Positions 8,791 through 19,629 of a DNA stretch of 34,409 nt are shown here, one piece after another. Numbering within the stretch: position 1 is the first letter of the stretch; every line of letters starts with the position of its first letter. Both the position numbers and the translations under genes were made by a program. The notes under the pieces were generated by a model that did not search any database, was not told where the DNA came from, and worked only from the letters and a program-made list of their open reading frames with translations. The stretch comes from a virus, in the IMG/VR virus record IMGVR_UViG_3300034121_000400, positions 1-34,409 of that record; one strand, given 5' to 3'.

Positions 8791-9357
8791 ATGCCACTTT
8801 GGAACTTTCAAAAGTATTTACAAACAAATGAATTAAAATACTTTACAAAGGAATTAAAAGAAGTAAAAGGCTTAGATAATGTAATGAATGATTTCTTTGT
8901 TGAATATTTAGAATTAACTCAAAATAATGCAGTATATCAAAGATTCAGTAAAATTTATAAATTATTAAAATTAGAAGGAAAATATAATTGCGTTACATTA
9001 ATATTAAAATCTTTGTACAATTACGATAAGGGTTTAAATTTAGATATGTTTCACGCTTTAACTTGGGAACTTGAAAAATGGCATTACAGGATCGATAGGG
9101 CAAAAGATATATTTTCACAACTTGAAAGCATTAACCAAAGATTGCAGAATGTTAAAACACAAATAGAAATATTGCAATTGGAACTTAAAAAAGATGATCA
9201 ACAGGAAAGCCAAAGTATAGAATCACAATTAATTTCAGTTAGTCGTATTTTAGAATTAAAATATAAGCTAGATGCAAAAGAAATAACAGTAAAAGAATGG
9301 ATTGAATTCCAAAAACAAGCTGAAAAAACAATAAAATCACAAAAGAATGGCAAATAG
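8791..9357 (+). CDS. Possible tail assembly chaperone
   Basis: A 188-aa, largely helical, charged protein just upstream of the tape-measure gene, overlapping its start by 11 nt. A longer frame opens at 8728, but that would overlap the previous gene by 50 nt. The ATG at 8791 (MPLWNFQKYL) fits the gap. The C-terminal half is a coiled coil (about residues 100-188). Position suggests the chaperone role of lambda gpG/gpT, but I find no arrangement for a -1 frameshift: the upstream frame relation is not -1. Treat it as a chaperone candidate only. Confidence 0.5.
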   Translation: MPLWNFQKYLQTNELKYFTKELKEVKGLDNVMNDFFVEYLELTQNNAVYQRFSKIYKLLKLEGKYNCVTLILKSLYNYDKGLNLDMFHALTWELEKWHYRIDRAKDIFSQLESINQRLQNVKTQIEILQLELKKDDQQESQSIESQLISVSRILELKYKLDAKEITVKEWIEFQKQAEKTIKSQKNGK

Positions 9358-11980
9358 TATTGATTTAATAGTAAGTAAAGAGGCACAAGCTGGACTTGAT
9401 GCGTTATATAAATCATTAACAAAAACACACGAAGAAGTAGTAGCGATTTCAAAACTACAACTTTCTTTTAATGGTGGCCAATCACCTAAAAGTGTTACTG
9501 ATTTAAACGAAAAAATAAAGGATCAAGCAAAAATTCAGGCTCAATTAGAAAAACAAATTGAAAGGAATAGACTTGCAGAAATAAGACTACAACAGACAAG
9601 GGAAAAAGCCTTTGATAAATATACTGCACAATTACAAAAGGAAGAAGCCAAACTAAAAGCATCCGAATCAGTTTACAATAAAATTCAAAACAGTATGAAT
9701 TTATTGCAAAAAACTTATAAAGATTTAGCTATTAGAAAGGAATTAGGAAGCCAATTAACAGATAAAGAGGAGAAAAGTTTAGAACGGTTAGGTAAAAGAA
9801 TACAAGACTATGATAGAGCCTTAAAAGCTGTTGATGGTCAAATGGGTAAATACCAGCGAAATGTTGGTAACTATGCAGGGGCTTTCAATCCATTAAGCAA
9901 CTCAATCAATCAATTAAGCCGTGAGATGCCAGCCTTTGCAAATTCCGTTCAAACTGGATTTATGGCAATATCAAACAATTTACCTATATTTTTTGATGCA
10001 GTTGGTGGAATTATTAATCAAAATAAAGAATTACAGGCACAAGGGCAACCAACTCAATCAGTATTCAAACAATTAGCCGCTTCTGTTTTTAGTTTAGGAA
10101 CTGCATTAAGTGTTGGGGTTACTTTGCTTACTTTATATGGTAAAGATATTGTTACATTTATAGGTAAATTATTTGATGGCGGTAAACAGATGCAAACTAT
10201 ATCTGATCAAATGAATCAAATAACGGATGCAAGAAAAAAAGCTTCTGAAAGCGCATCAACTGAAATATCTGAATTAGATACACTTTATAAAGTAAGTCAG
10301 GATGTTTCAATATCTATTGACCAAAGGCGTGAGGCGGTTAATAAATTACAGGAACTTTATCCAAACTTTTTAGCTAATATATCTGATGAAAACATTTTAA
10401 ACGGTAAAGCTGAAAGCCAATATTATAAGCTTAGAGATGCTATAATGGCAAAATATATGGCACAAGCTATTGGCGACAAATTAGCAGAAAACGCAAAAGA
10501 TAGTTTAGAGGATTATTTAAGTATTCAAGAAAAAATACAAGAAACAGAAGCTGAAATTGCAAAATTAAGAAAAAGCGGTAAAGATTTAATTATTCCAGGA
10601 TCAAGAGAAGAAAAAACTCAAACCGTTAGAATATCAAATAATGATTTAATTTTAGCACAAGAAAGAAAATTAATAATATTAAATAAGGATAAAAACAATT
10701 TAAAAACACAAGAAAGGCAAGAAAATTCATTGCTTATTAAAACAATGCAAGAAATGCTTGTTCAGGCTAAGCCGTTAGAAATTGAAGATAAAAAACAAAT
10801 TTCAAGAACAAAAGAAAAAACTAAATTAGCAAAAGACAAATTAAAAATAGACAAAGAAATAAACAGAGGAACTGAAGAATATTTCCTTTCTGAAATTTCA
10901 CGTTTAGAAAAATTAAGATCATCCGTTGCAACAACCACACAGGAATATGAATCATATAACGCACAATTAGAGTTATTAAATGCAAGTTTATTATATTTAA
11001 GAGGTGGTGAAAGGTTAAATATGGCTGGAATGGTAACTGGTGGCAAAGATGAAATTGCAAAATTACCAATAGCAACAAAAGAAAGTTTAGAACAAACAAG
11101 CCAATATTTACAAGGTTTTTATGATCAATTTGGAAGTGAAAGTGGAACTCCTACTTTATTTAAGGTTATGAATAAAGAGATTGAAGGATTTGGTGATAAT
11201 TGGAAAGTTACTGCCGTTGCAATGATGGAAATAGGTCAGGAATTGACCAATACATTAATGAAACAAAGTGAGGCACGTTTTAATGCTGAATATTCACGAT
11301 TAGAACAACAAAAAAATATTTCAATTGCATTTGCTGGAAATAGTGCAACGGCTAAAGCTGAAATAGAGCGCCAATATGAAGAACGAAGAAAATCAATACA
11401 AAGGCGACAAGCTGAATCCGAAAAGAAACAAGCTTTGTTTAATATAGCCGTTAATACTGCTCAAGCTATTGTTGCAACACTTGGTAAGACTGGATTCGCT
11501 GGCATTCCATTATCTTTAATAGTTGGTGCAATTGGTGCGGCTCAATTAGCAATGGTAGCATCACAAGAAATACCAGCATTTGCAGAAGGTGGAGTTCACG
11601 AAGGTGGCAGGATGTTAATTAATGACGCTAAGGGTTCAAAATATCAAGAAACAGTAGTAACGCCAGACGGAAAAGTAAGACAGTTTAAAGGAAGGAATAA
11701 AGTTGTAGATGCACCAAAAGGAACGCAAATTTTCACACCTGATCAATGGAGTAAGCAAATTAATAACTTACTTTTGAAAAACAATATTTCACCGTTACAA
11801 ACAAACCAGACCAACGGAATAAATAAAGAGGATCTTGAAAGTGTTTTTAGAAAATACAGCGGATCAAATGAGGTTGCAATTAATATAAATGAAAACGGAT
11901 TTAAGAAAATGATAAGTTCAAATGGTCGCACACGTGAAATATTAAACAGCAGATTAACAACTAATGGAAGAATCGTATAA
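9347..11980 (+). CDS. Tail tape measure protein
   Basis: An 877-aa protein, the longest helical protein in the window. It has an extended coiled coil at about 1-165, a G/A-rich hydrophobic region at about 195-275 (QTGFMAISNNLPIFFDAVGG, then ALSVGVTLLTLYG), further coiled coil at 300-550, and a hydrophobic segment near 715-745 (IPLSLIVGAIGAAQLAMVA). A C-terminal domain beginning EIPAFAEGG with GRMLINDAKG follows, a common end module of Bacteroidetes-phage tape measures. It sets tail length and is ejected with the DNA. By the usual 0.15 nm per residue rule the tail would be roughly 130 nm. Confidence 0.92.
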   Translation: MANSIDLIVSKEAQAGLDALYKSLTKTHEEVVAISKLQLSFNGGQSPKSVTDLNEKIKDQAKIQAQLEKQIERNRLAEIRLQQTREKAFDKYTAQLQKEEAKLKASESVYNKIQNSMNLLQKTYKDLAIRKELGSQLTDKEEKSLERLGKRIQDYDRALKAVDGQMGKYQRNVGNYAGAFNPLSNSINQLSREMPAFANSVQTGFMAISNNLPIFFDAVGGIINQNKELQAQGQPTQSVFKQLAASVFSLGTALSVGVTLLTLYGKDIVTFIGKLFDGGKQMQTISDQMNQITDARKKASESASTEISELDTLYKVSQDVSISIDQRREAVNKLQELYPNFLANISDENILNGKAESQYYKLRDAIMAKYMAQAIGDKLAENAKDSLEDYLSIQEKIQETEAEIAKLRKSGKDLIIPGSREEKTQTVRISNNDLILAQERKLIILNKDKNNLKTQERQENSLLIKTMQEMLVQAKPLEIEDKKQISRTKEKTKLAKDKLKIDKEINRGTEEYFLSEISRLEKLRSSVATTTQEYESYNAQLELLNASLLYLRGGERLNMAGMVTGGKDEIAKLPIATKESLEQTSQYLQGFYDQFGSESGTPTLFKVMNKEIEGFGDNWKVTAVAMMEIGQELTNTLMKQSEARFNAEYSRLEQQKNISIAFAGNSATAKAEIERQYEERRKSIQRRQAESEKKQALFNIAVNTAQAIVATLGKTGFAGIPLSLIVGAIGAAQLAMVASQEIPAFAEGGVHEGGRMLINDAKGSKYQETVVTPDGKVRQFKGRNKVVDAPKGTQIFTPDQWSKQINNLLLKNNISPLQTNQTNGINKEDLESVFRKYSGSNEVAININENGFKKMISSNGRTREILNSRLTTNGRIV

Positions 11981-14604
11981 TGGAAAACTTTACATTTTAT
12001 TTAAACTTTAAGAACGATACAACAGGCTTGATTCAGATAACCGAGCCTGTTAAATTCGATGGTGCAAGTTTCACAGTTGAACAGGATAAAACCAGATACG
12101 GAAGGGATATAAGCTATGGCAATGAGGAAGTTAGTCTAGAGTTTTATGATGGGACTTTTGATAATGGTTTAACAATGGGTTTATTCCAATTATTAGATTA
12201 TTATAAAACATATGGTTTTGAAAGTGAGGTTGAATTTATATTGAAGAAAAACGGTGTAACTTTTACGGTTGGATTGTTAGACTTTCAAATGGCAAAGACT
12301 GACTTACTTACTTATTTTGAATGTAAAGTAATTCAGGAAAATAACAGGGCAATAATAAACAGGCGCAGTGATATTAATGTTGATGTATTTAGTGATAAAG
12401 ATCTAGATTTAAACACAATCACACCGTTAACAACTGAAAACATTTTATTAAAAGCAAAGCCATTATTTCAGGTAAGTGAGTGGGGAAGTTATGTTGAAAA
12501 TTCTTTTTACCAACCTTTATACGGTCAGGATGCAGTTTTAATGAACATAACAGGAAATTTAAATAAATTTGCAATAGAAAACTCGTTTTCACCATTATTC
12601 CACAAAGAGTATGTTCCTTCATTGTCAGGTGATCCAGTTTATGAAACCTTAAGGGATGAATCAACAATTATAAGAGCAGCAGCAAATTTAACAAATGTAA
12701 ACATTAAGATTAAAAACTTAAATTTAAATGCAATTGCACAAAGTGCATTTTTTACAAAATTTTATTTCAGATTATATTATGGAACTTCTTATGTAGCTGG
12801 AAATTACGAATATATTGATATTATTACGCCATTTGATTTAAATAGTTTTAATATAACAAATCAAGATTATACTATTAATATACCTTTTTTAGTTTCAAAC
12901 TCAAAAGTTTGGATTAATTTACAAGTTTTCAATTTATATTCAACACCAGCGGGAACACCAGTTGACGCAGTTACAATTGATTTTAATTGTGAAAGCGTAA
13001 CAATAGAAGCCACTTCAACTGCAATCGATAGTATTATAAAAGGAATTAGATACATTGATCTATTTAAACAAAATATTAAATCAATATCAAGTTTAACAGT
13101 TGATGCGCCAAAATTTGATGTTGATGGTGAATTTTACGAACAATTTGCGTTTAATGGTAAATTAATAAGGCAATTTATAGACAGACCTTTTTACGTTAGT
13201 TTTAAGGATTTAACGGATGGATTACAGGAAGTTAATGCAGACTATCAAATAAACCAAAATAATGTCTTTATAGGGCAATATAATGACTTTTATAATAATG
13301 TTGATTTGGGTGGATATTTACAAGCACCAGATACAGAATTTAATACAAATTTCAATGACAGATATACTATTAACGCTTTCAATTATTCTTATAAGACTTA
13401 CGAACAAAATAGAGATGAAACTAATACAATTGATAGTATTCATACGGATGCGCAATTTTTAATGCCAAATAAACTGGTTGAAAATAATAAAAAAATAGAA
13501 GTAAATCAAATTCGTGATCCGTTTAGTATTGAAAGCGCACGTCGTCAAGGAATAAATACAAAAGAAACAACTTCTTTGGATAATGACGATAAAATATTTT
13601 TAATAGATGTTTATCCATTGCCAAATGGTTCAATGGGTGGTTTTATTTCTTTTTTATTAATGAGGTTAAACGATGGTAAATTAGAAATATTAAATAATAC
13701 TTTAAACGGTGCTGCAATTCCTTTTAATTGGACTTTGTTAGGTTTTGTTGTTGGTTCAGACTTTAATATACTTGCTGGTGAAAATATAGGTAATTATACA
13801 GTATTTTCAATAAATGAAACAAGTGTATTTTTAACACCTATTGGATTTACACCAAGTTTTGAGGGTGATGGATTTATTAAAACAGAATTTCCGCTTAATA
13901 ATGTATCTTATGTAAATAGAACAAGTCAGGGTTTCACCGAAATACTTAATTTGTCAAGTGGCGACAATTATAGTAATTTAAGGTATTCAATAAAAAGAAA
14001 TATGAAGTATTGGAGCAGTTATTTAAAGACAGCATCGAAATACAAACCAAATGGAATAATACAAAATACATTCTTTAAAAATAACGGTTTACTTTCAACA
14101 AAATACGGATCAGAAACGGTTGCAACTGTTGAGGGTGGCAATATTAATGTAACTGATTTAAGCGATGCAATTTTATCACCAATGTTTTATAAAACAAAAG
14201 TTGTGGCCGAATTTGAAACGGTTAAAACTTTACTCGATAATTTAGCCACTCAAAAAGGATTTATTAGGGTTGTTGATACAAATAACAGGGTTTTAAAAAT
14301 ACATCCAACTAAATTGGATTATGAATGGGTAACTAATTTATTAACAATCGAAGGAGAGCAAAGAAATGAAAGCGACTTTGTAACCATTGACACAATAGGA
14401 ACTGAATTAATCAATATTAACGAGGTTGGTTATGATTCAATAATATTAAAACGTAACTGGTTTAAAATTGATGGTTTTTTTGTAACTTTGTACGATTTCA
14501 ATAGTGTACCGTTAATTAATCCCACAAGGATAGAAAAAGTTAAGGTTAATGGTGTAGCATATACAAATGCAGTTAATTTAAGTGATGCAATAAATGGATT
14601 ATAG
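11980..14604 (+). CDS. Distal tail / baseplate protein 1
   Basis: An 874-aa protein whose ATG overlaps the tape-measure stop by one base. The N-terminal part (MENFTFYLNFKN, then ISYGNEEVSLEFYDG) is strand-rich, as in distal tail or tail-hub proteins. The rest is rich in N, T, Y and F, with no enzymatic motif visible. The order tape measure, distal tail, hub and fibres supports a role in the tail-tip complex. No signal peptide is present. The exact homologue (Dit, Tal or a Bacteroidetes-specific hub) cannot be named from motifs. Confidence 0.7.
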   Translation: MENFTFYLNFKNDTTGLIQITEPVKFDGASFTVEQDKTRYGRDISYGNEEVSLEFYDGTFDNGLTMGLFQLLDYYKTYGFESEVEFILKKNGVTFTVGLLDFQMAKTDLLTYFECKVIQENNRAIINRRSDINVDVFSDKDLDLNTITPLTTENILLKAKPLFQVSEWGSYVENSFYQPLYGQDAVLMNITGNLNKFAIENSFSPLFHKEYVPSLSGDPVYETLRDESTIIRAAANLTNVNIKIKNLNLNAIAQSAFFTKFYFRLYYGTSYVAGNYEYIDIITPFDLNSFNITNQDYTINIPFLVSNSKVWINLQVFNLYSTPAGTPVDAVTIDFNCESVTIEATSTAIDSIIKGIRYIDLFKQNIKSISSLTVDAPKFDVDGEFYEQFAFNGKLIRQFIDRPFYVSFKDLTDGLQEVNADYQINQNNVFIGQYNDFYNNVDLGGYLQAPDTEFNTNFNDRYTINAFNYSYKTYEQNRDETNTIDSIHTDAQFLMPNKLVENNKKIEVNQIRDPFSIESARRQGINTKETTSLDNDDKIFLIDVYPLPNGSMGGFISFLLMRLNDGKLEILNNTLNGAAIPFNWTLLGFVVGSDFNILAGENIGNYTVFSINETSVFLTPIGFTPSFEGDGFIKTEFPLNNVSYVNRTSQGFTEILNLSSGDNYSNLRYSIKRNMKYWSSYLKTASKYKPNGIIQNTFFKNNGLLSTKYGSETVATVEGGNINVTDLSDAILSPMFYKTKVVAEFETVKTLLDNLATQKGFIRVVDTNNRVLKIHPTKLDYEWVTNLLTIEGEQRNESDFVTIDTIGTELININEVGYDSIILKRNWFKIDGFFVTLYDFNSVPLINPTRIEKVKVNGVAYTNAVNLSDAINGL

Positions 14605-15739
14605 TTTTATAAAATTATCGAAAATACAAGATAGTGAAAATCCAAAAATTTCACAAATTAACTATTCAGATTGTGTGCAATTATTACCTTCTGAAAGTTA
14701 TCTGCAAATAAGCAACAACGCTGACGGAATCGCATTTGACAATGACTTTTCCGTTTTTGTTGTTGATTGTGATAATACAGAATTAGCCGACATAACAACA
14801 AATGTATCAATATTTGAATTTACTGATATTAATGGAGTTCACCAGATAGCATTTGAAATTAATTTTATAAATGTTGATTTTGGATTCCAGCCTGTTAGAT
14901 TAAAATTTATTAAGACAACTGGATCTAATGTTTGGTTTTCAAATGAAATATTGATAACTGAAGAAGCTGAAGAACAAACAACACGATTTGATTATAAAGC
15001 AAATGATTATTTTCATGGAATATCTTATAATATAGTTGATTTTTATCAATCAATACGTTTAAGATGCTTTTTTGATCGTTTGGATAGTGAAACGGAAGTA
15101 AAAGACTACTATCAGATAAGTAAAGGTAATACAATCAGTACAAGGGCTTTATTTAAAGAATTAAGTCAGTATAAATTTGTAAATATAAATCCTTTTGTAT
15201 TTAGAAGAATAAATATATTATTGATTCATGATATTATTTATATTGATGGATTGAGAATGACTAATAAAACAAATGTAAAAGGGTCGGAACGCTTAGGCTA
15301 TTCTAATTTATCAGAAGGGGAATTTTCTGCATACATAAACAACAGCGACCCTTTTAATTTTGATTATCAAATATATGAAGGATTAAAAATTACAGAAAAT
15401 AATCCAGTGGGCCAGATAAGTTTATATGAGTTTTTTAATGAAATTTCATTTTCTTTAAATAAACCAGTTACTTTAAATCCAATTGCATTATTAATTAATT
15501 TAAAAGATGGATCAGGTAATATTTTATTTTCTTATGATTATTTAGATTTAACATTTGACGGTGTATATTACAATATAGATACAAGCGCATTTACACCAGC
15601 AATTGGAAGTTATACGGTTGAAATTCCAAAAGGTTTATTTTCCTCAACTTTACAAACAACAGATTTTTATTCATGGACTTTTAATATTGTTGTTGGTGAT
15701 TATTCAGATTCAGATTACTCAATTGATTATTTAATATAA
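14594..15739 (+). CDS. Tail tip / baseplate protein 2
   Basis: A 381-aa protein overlapping the previous gene by 11 nt. It is strand-rich and aromatic-rich (YSFIKLSKIQDSE at the N-terminus, then FEFTDINGVHQIAFEINF) with two apparent domains split near residue 230. No catalytic motif is visible. Its place between the putative hub and the fibre genes suggests a tail-tip or fibre-anchor role. Confidence 0.6.
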   Translation: MDYSFIKLSKIQDSENPKISQINYSDCVQLLPSESYLQISNNADGIAFDNDFSVFVVDCDNTELADITTNVSIFEFTDINGVHQIAFEINFINVDFGFQPVRLKFIKTTGSNVWFSNEILITEEAEEQTTRFDYKANDYFHGISYNIVDFYQSIRLRCFFDRLDSETEVKDYYQISKGNTISTRALFKELSQYKFVNINPFVFRRINILLIHDIIYIDGLRMTNKTNVKGSERLGYSNLSEGEFSAYINNSDPFNFDYQIYEGLKITENNPVGQISLYEFFNEISFSLNKPVTLNPIALLINLKDGSGNILFSYDYLDLTFDGVYYNIDTSAFTPAIGSYTVEIPKGLFSSTLQTTDFYSWTFNIVVGDYSDSDYSIDYLI

Positions 15740-15743
15740 AGAT

Positions 15744-16274
15744 ATGACACAAGCAGAATTAACGGAACTTATTAATGATAACATTAGAAATAAGACTCCC
15801 AAAGTAGTAAAAGTAGAACACGCAGATGTAGAACAAGAAATAACAGATACTTTGTTTGATAATGTAAATACATTAACAGCTGTTATTGGCGCCTTAAATG
15901 ATACAATTACAGATATACAGGCTGTATTGGCTCTTAATAGCGGAGTTGTTAAAAGTATAAATATAGGATCTGGAACAGTTGGAGCAAGTAGCGCAACACA
16001 AGGTAACATTTCAAGTTGTATTTTAAATGCTGTTGGATCAAATGGAAATACCTACACCGTTACTTTGACAAATGCAATGCCATCAATATCTTATAGTGTA
16101 TTTTTTACTTTGGAATCAACAAGCGGTGATATGTTAGTTGATAACAATGCTTTAAGCGTAGTATTTAAACCTTTGACAACTACAACCTTCCAATTTTCAT
16201 TAGATGATGTAACAAGTTCTGGAAGTGATTTAATTGATTTGCATTTGAAAGTTTATAACAATACAACTTACTAA
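15744..16274 (+). CDS. Small tail-fibre or fibre-linker protein
   Basis: A 176-aa protein. Residues 1-70 are helical (TQAELTELINDNIRNK start, like the N-terminal anchors of many phage fibres). Residues 75-176 are a beta-rich, S/T/N-rich domain (GSGTVGASSATQGNISS). Gaps of 4 nt upstream and 2 nt downstream place it in the fibre operon. It is probably a virion protein on the tail tip; nothing identifies a ligand. Confidence 0.55.
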   Translation: MTQAELTELINDNIRNKTPKVVKVEHADVEQEITDTLFDNVNTLTAVIGALNDTITDIQAVLALNSGVVKSINIGSGTVGASSATQGNISSCILNAVGSNGNTYTVTLTNAMPSISYSVFFTLESTSGDMLVDNNALSVVFKPLTTTTFQFSLDDVTSSGSDLIDLHLKVYNNTTY

Positions 16275-16276
16275 AT

Positions 16277-19200
16277 ATGGCTACATTAGAAATAAGAAAA
16301 AAAAGTCTTAAAACGTGGCTACACGTTCCAAGTGATGCAGATAATTTTATATTATCTAAATTCTATTGTAAAACGGATGCTGGAACATTTAAAATTGTTG
16401 AAGAAAGCGGTAGCAATAGAAGGGAATATTCATATAGTGACATCACAGTTTATGATGATACAGATATTGGAACAGCAGAAACATTCGGAAGCGCACAGGC
16501 TTTGATGTTAAGGTTAGAAGTTCTGAAATATACGGGTTTTAATAGGGATGGGGACATCCCAACTTCGTATATTGAAAGTGTTGTAGCTGGAACAAACGTA
16601 ACAATTGACAACACCGATCCATTAAACCCTATTATTTCAAGTACTGGCGGTGGCGGTACTCAAAACTTAAACGAGGTTTTAGTTGAAGGTAATTCAACTG
16701 GTGGAGAGAATATTTTTATTAGTGATGGTGATGAAATTTCTTTTGATAATGGATCAAGAATAAGAAAAGGTTTAACCGATGCTGGGAATGGCGGTGCAAA
16801 AGGTGTGGCATTAGTTTGTTCATTAGATTACGAATTGAAATGGGAAGCTGGTAGACTTTATGTAATGCAACAAGATGGTTTTACTATTAGAGAAGTATCT
16901 AACAATTTTACAATTACACCCGCTGCTACAGACGATATTTCAAAAGGTTTTATTGTTGGTTCACGTTGGATTTTAGACGATGGCGATTTATACATTTGTA
17001 CTGACAACACAAGTACGGCTGCTGTTTGGGAATTACAAGTAATTGGAACACAAAATTTACAAAATGTTACAGATTTAGGCAGCACAACAACAAACGCTAT
17101 AAACGTTCAATTAGGCGATGACTATAGTATTGTTAACCGAACAAATGTAACAACTGAAAGCGATGCTACGGGTGCTTATGCATTTATTGAAAATACTGGA
17201 AAACTTGGAATTAATAGCGGTGATTTTGAAGGAACAATCCAAGCTAATAATTTAACAGCTAATAATGTTAGTTTAGAATTCCCACAGAAAGCAGTTGGTA
17301 GTTATACAATTGCTACAACTGATGATTTAACTGGTGGCACCGTTACAAGCGTAGGTTTAACAATGCCGAGTGCTTTTAGTGTTTCAAATACTCCAATAAC
17401 ATCAAGCGGTGATATTGCAGTAACAGGCGCTGGATTAGCTTCTCAATACGTTCGTGGTGATGGTACTTTAGCAAATTTTCCAAGCACAAGCGGTGGCGGT
17501 TCAAGTGTTAATTATTATCTAAACGGCGGAACAAGTCAAGGTACTTTTGGCGGAACAACTTATTACGAGTTTAGTAAAACTGCTGTATTAGGAACAGGAG
17601 CAGATTTTAGTAGAGGTACAAATGGTTATATTGCTTCATTCATAACCGATGTAGCAGACCCTTCGTTGTTACTTATTCCTGCTGGTAATTGGAATTTAGA
17701 ATTTTTCTTTTCTTCAAGTTCGGCTGGTGGTTCACCTTCATTTTATGCTGAATTGTATAAATACGATGGAACTACATTTACACTTATTGCAAGTGGTTCG
17801 GCAGCTCCTGAAGGAATAACAAATGGAACAGCTATTGATGCTTATTTTACAGCATTAGCAGTACCCGAAACGGTATTAACAGTTAATGACAGATTAGCTA
17901 TAAGAGTGTATATAAATGCTTCAAGTAAAACAATTACACTACATACACAAAACGGTCATCTTTGCGAAGTAATTACAACTTTTTCAACTGGATTAACTGC
18001 GCTAAATGGTTTAACAAATCAGGTGCAATATCTTGCAACAGGAACTACAGGAACTGATTTTGGAATATCTTCTTCAGGAGATACGCACACTTTTAACTTA
18101 CCAACTGCAAGTGCAGCTAATAGAGGAGCTTTAAGCTCGGCAAATTGGAGTACATTTAACGGAAAACAAGATGCTTTAGTTTCAGGCACAAATATAAAAA
18201 CAATAAACGGAAATAGTGTTTTAGGTTCTGGCAATTTATTGTTAGGAGTTCCATTAACAAGGCAAGAATTTAGTTTTTCAGGAGCGCAAACTTTTACATT
18301 ATCAGGCACTCCTTCAGATATTTATGCTGTTTTTGTTAATGGTCAGGAATTAAATAGTTCTCAATATTTTTTTGTAACTACTACACTAACTATTTCAGAT
18401 ACTTTACAAACTGGGGATAAAATTAATATTCTTTATACACCTACAAGTGTTGGAGTTTTAGAATACTACACAAAGGCGCAAATTGACAGTTTTTTAACAA
18501 ATTCAAATATTGAATCAATTATAGGTCAGGCTTCAGGTGTTAATAGTGGATATTTGAGTTTTACTGATTGGCTTGATTTTGATGCAAAACAAGATACAAT
18601 AACATTAACAACTAATAATTATAGCGGTGTTGCTACATTAATAGGAACTACTTTAAATATACCAAATTACGATGGTTTTATTCCTAAAATAAGAGGTCAC
18701 GAAACATTCAGAGGGGTAAATTATTCAAATAACTCAACAACGGAAGTAACCAGCGGTGGTATTACAATAGCAACAACTGGATCAACAATTGCAAGATCTG
18801 TTGCATCAACAAATTACGCATTAAAACAAATTCGTAAAGGATTTTATGGTTCGGTTGTTTCAACTGGTCGTTATACAGGAACAAGGGGTTCGGCTTTGTT
18901 GTGGTATATTGGTGGCGGTTTTAAATACGTTTGCGATGTTTATATTTCTGATACTGCATTCGGAAGTGGATGCCGTCAATTTTACGGAATGGCAGGGCAA
19001 ACAACGGATTTAGCTTATAGCGATTCTGTTTTGGTTTCATCATTAACTAATATTATCGGTATTGGTTCTGATGCTTTAGATACAAATCTTCAAGTATTCC
19101 ACAACGATGCAACAGGAACTGCAACGAAAGTTGATTTGGGAGTTAATTTTCCAGCTAATAGAACAGCTGGATCTGCATTGACAACTGTTTATTCAATTGA

Positions 19201-19402
19201 ATTGTATAACGATTCAGCAAGTACAGATATTAAATATTGCGTAAGAAATAAAGAAACAGGCGACATTGCAATGGGTACAATTAGCACAAATTTACCTTTA
19301 GACACACAAGGTTTAAATTTCTTTGCTTCACGTTGTATGGGTGCTGGTGTTACCAATACAGGACAATTTGATTTATTAACATTAGGCGTTTACTCTTTAT
19401 AA
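16277..19402 (+). CDS. Tail fibre / receptor-binding protein
   Basis: A 1041-aa modular fibre. Recognisable phage-fibre pieces are LQNVTDLGSTTTNAI (about 258-272), GKLGINSG with the nearby ATTDDLTGG (300-355), YVRGDGTLANFP (about 391-402), WSTFNGKQDALVSG with INGNSVLGSGNLLL (about 625-656, a widespread trimeric-fibre motif), and AKQDTITLTT with TLNIPNY (about 769-800). The last 240 residues form a separate globular region and probably the host-binding tip. The low-complexity G/S stretches (GGGG near 130, SGGGSS near 405) look like hinges between modules. Confidence 0.85.
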   Translation: MATLEIRKKSLKTWLHVPSDADNFILSKFYCKTDAGTFKIVEESGSNRREYSYSDITVYDDTDIGTAETFGSAQALMLRLEVLKYTGFNRDGDIPTSYIESVVAGTNVTIDNTDPLNPIISSTGGGGTQNLNEVLVEGNSTGGENIFISDGDEISFDNGSRIRKGLTDAGNGGAKGVALVCSLDYELKWEAGRLYVMQQDGFTIREVSNNFTITPAATDDISKGFIVGSRWILDDGDLYICTDNTSTAAVWELQVIGTQNLQNVTDLGSTTTNAINVQLGDDYSIVNRTNVTTESDATGAYAFIENTGKLGINSGDFEGTIQANNLTANNVSLEFPQKAVGSYTIATTDDLTGGTVTSVGLTMPSAFSVSNTPITSSGDIAVTGAGLASQYVRGDGTLANFPSTSGGGSSVNYYLNGGTSQGTFGGTTYYEFSKTAVLGTGADFSRGTNGYIASFITDVADPSLLLIPAGNWNLEFFFSSSSAGGSPSFYAELYKYDGTTFTLIASGSAAPEGITNGTAIDAYFTALAVPETVLTVNDRLAIRVYINASSKTITLHTQNGHLCEVITTFSTGLTALNGLTNQVQYLATGTTGTDFGISSSGDTHTFNLPTASAANRGALSSANWSTFNGKQDALVSGTNIKTINGNSVLGSGNLLLGVPLTRQEFSFSGAQTFTLSGTPSDIYAVFVNGQELNSSQYFFVTTTLTISDTLQTGDKINILYTPTSVGVLEYYTKAQIDSFLTNSNIESIIGQASGVNSGYLSFTDWLDFDAKQDTITLTTNNYSGVATLIGTTLNIPNYDGFIPKIRGHETFRGVNYSNNSTTEVTSGGITIATTGSTIARSVASTNYALKQIRKGFYGSVVSTGRYTGTRGSALLWYIGGGFKYVCDVYISDTAFGSGCRQFYGMAGQTTDLAYSDSVLVSSLTNIIGIGSDALDTNLQVFHNDATGTATKVDLGVNFPANRTAGSALTTVYSIELYNDSASTDIKYCVRNKETGDIAMGTISTNLPLDTQGLNFFASRCMGAGVTNTGQFDLLTLGVYSL

Positions 19403-19404
19403 TT

Positions 19405-19629
19405 ATGGAACAGTTTATTTTACAAAGCGAAAACATTATTTTAGACGACAATAAAATTGATGTGAAATTAAAACCGATAAATCCTGCAATAGTTAATTAT
19501 ATTGGAACTTCTAAAATTTACAATAATTTATCGGATGCAACTGCTGATTTATCAAATTTCATTACAGAAATGACACCAATTTTATATAATAATATGGATT
19601 CATCAATAAAAGCTAATTACTACTTATAA
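19405..19629 (+). CDS. Small fibre-operon protein (74 aa)
   Basis: A 74-aa protein sitting 2 nt after the large fibre gene and sharing its last base with the next gene. It has an N-terminal strand region (FILQSENIILDDNKIDVKLK) and a helical C-terminal part. No family is recognised. Operon position suggests a fibre accessory or tip protein. Confidence 0.55.
   Translation: MEQFILQSENIILDDNKIDVKLKPINPAIVNYIGTSKIYNNLSDATADLSNFITEMTPILYNNMDSSIKANYYL

Noticed and set aside
10762-11099. Open frames on the - strand within the tape-measure gene and elsewhere
   Set aside because: They are shadows of real + strand genes: leucine/phenylalanine/serine-rich translations of AT-rich antisense, with no motif and no gap in the + strand coding.
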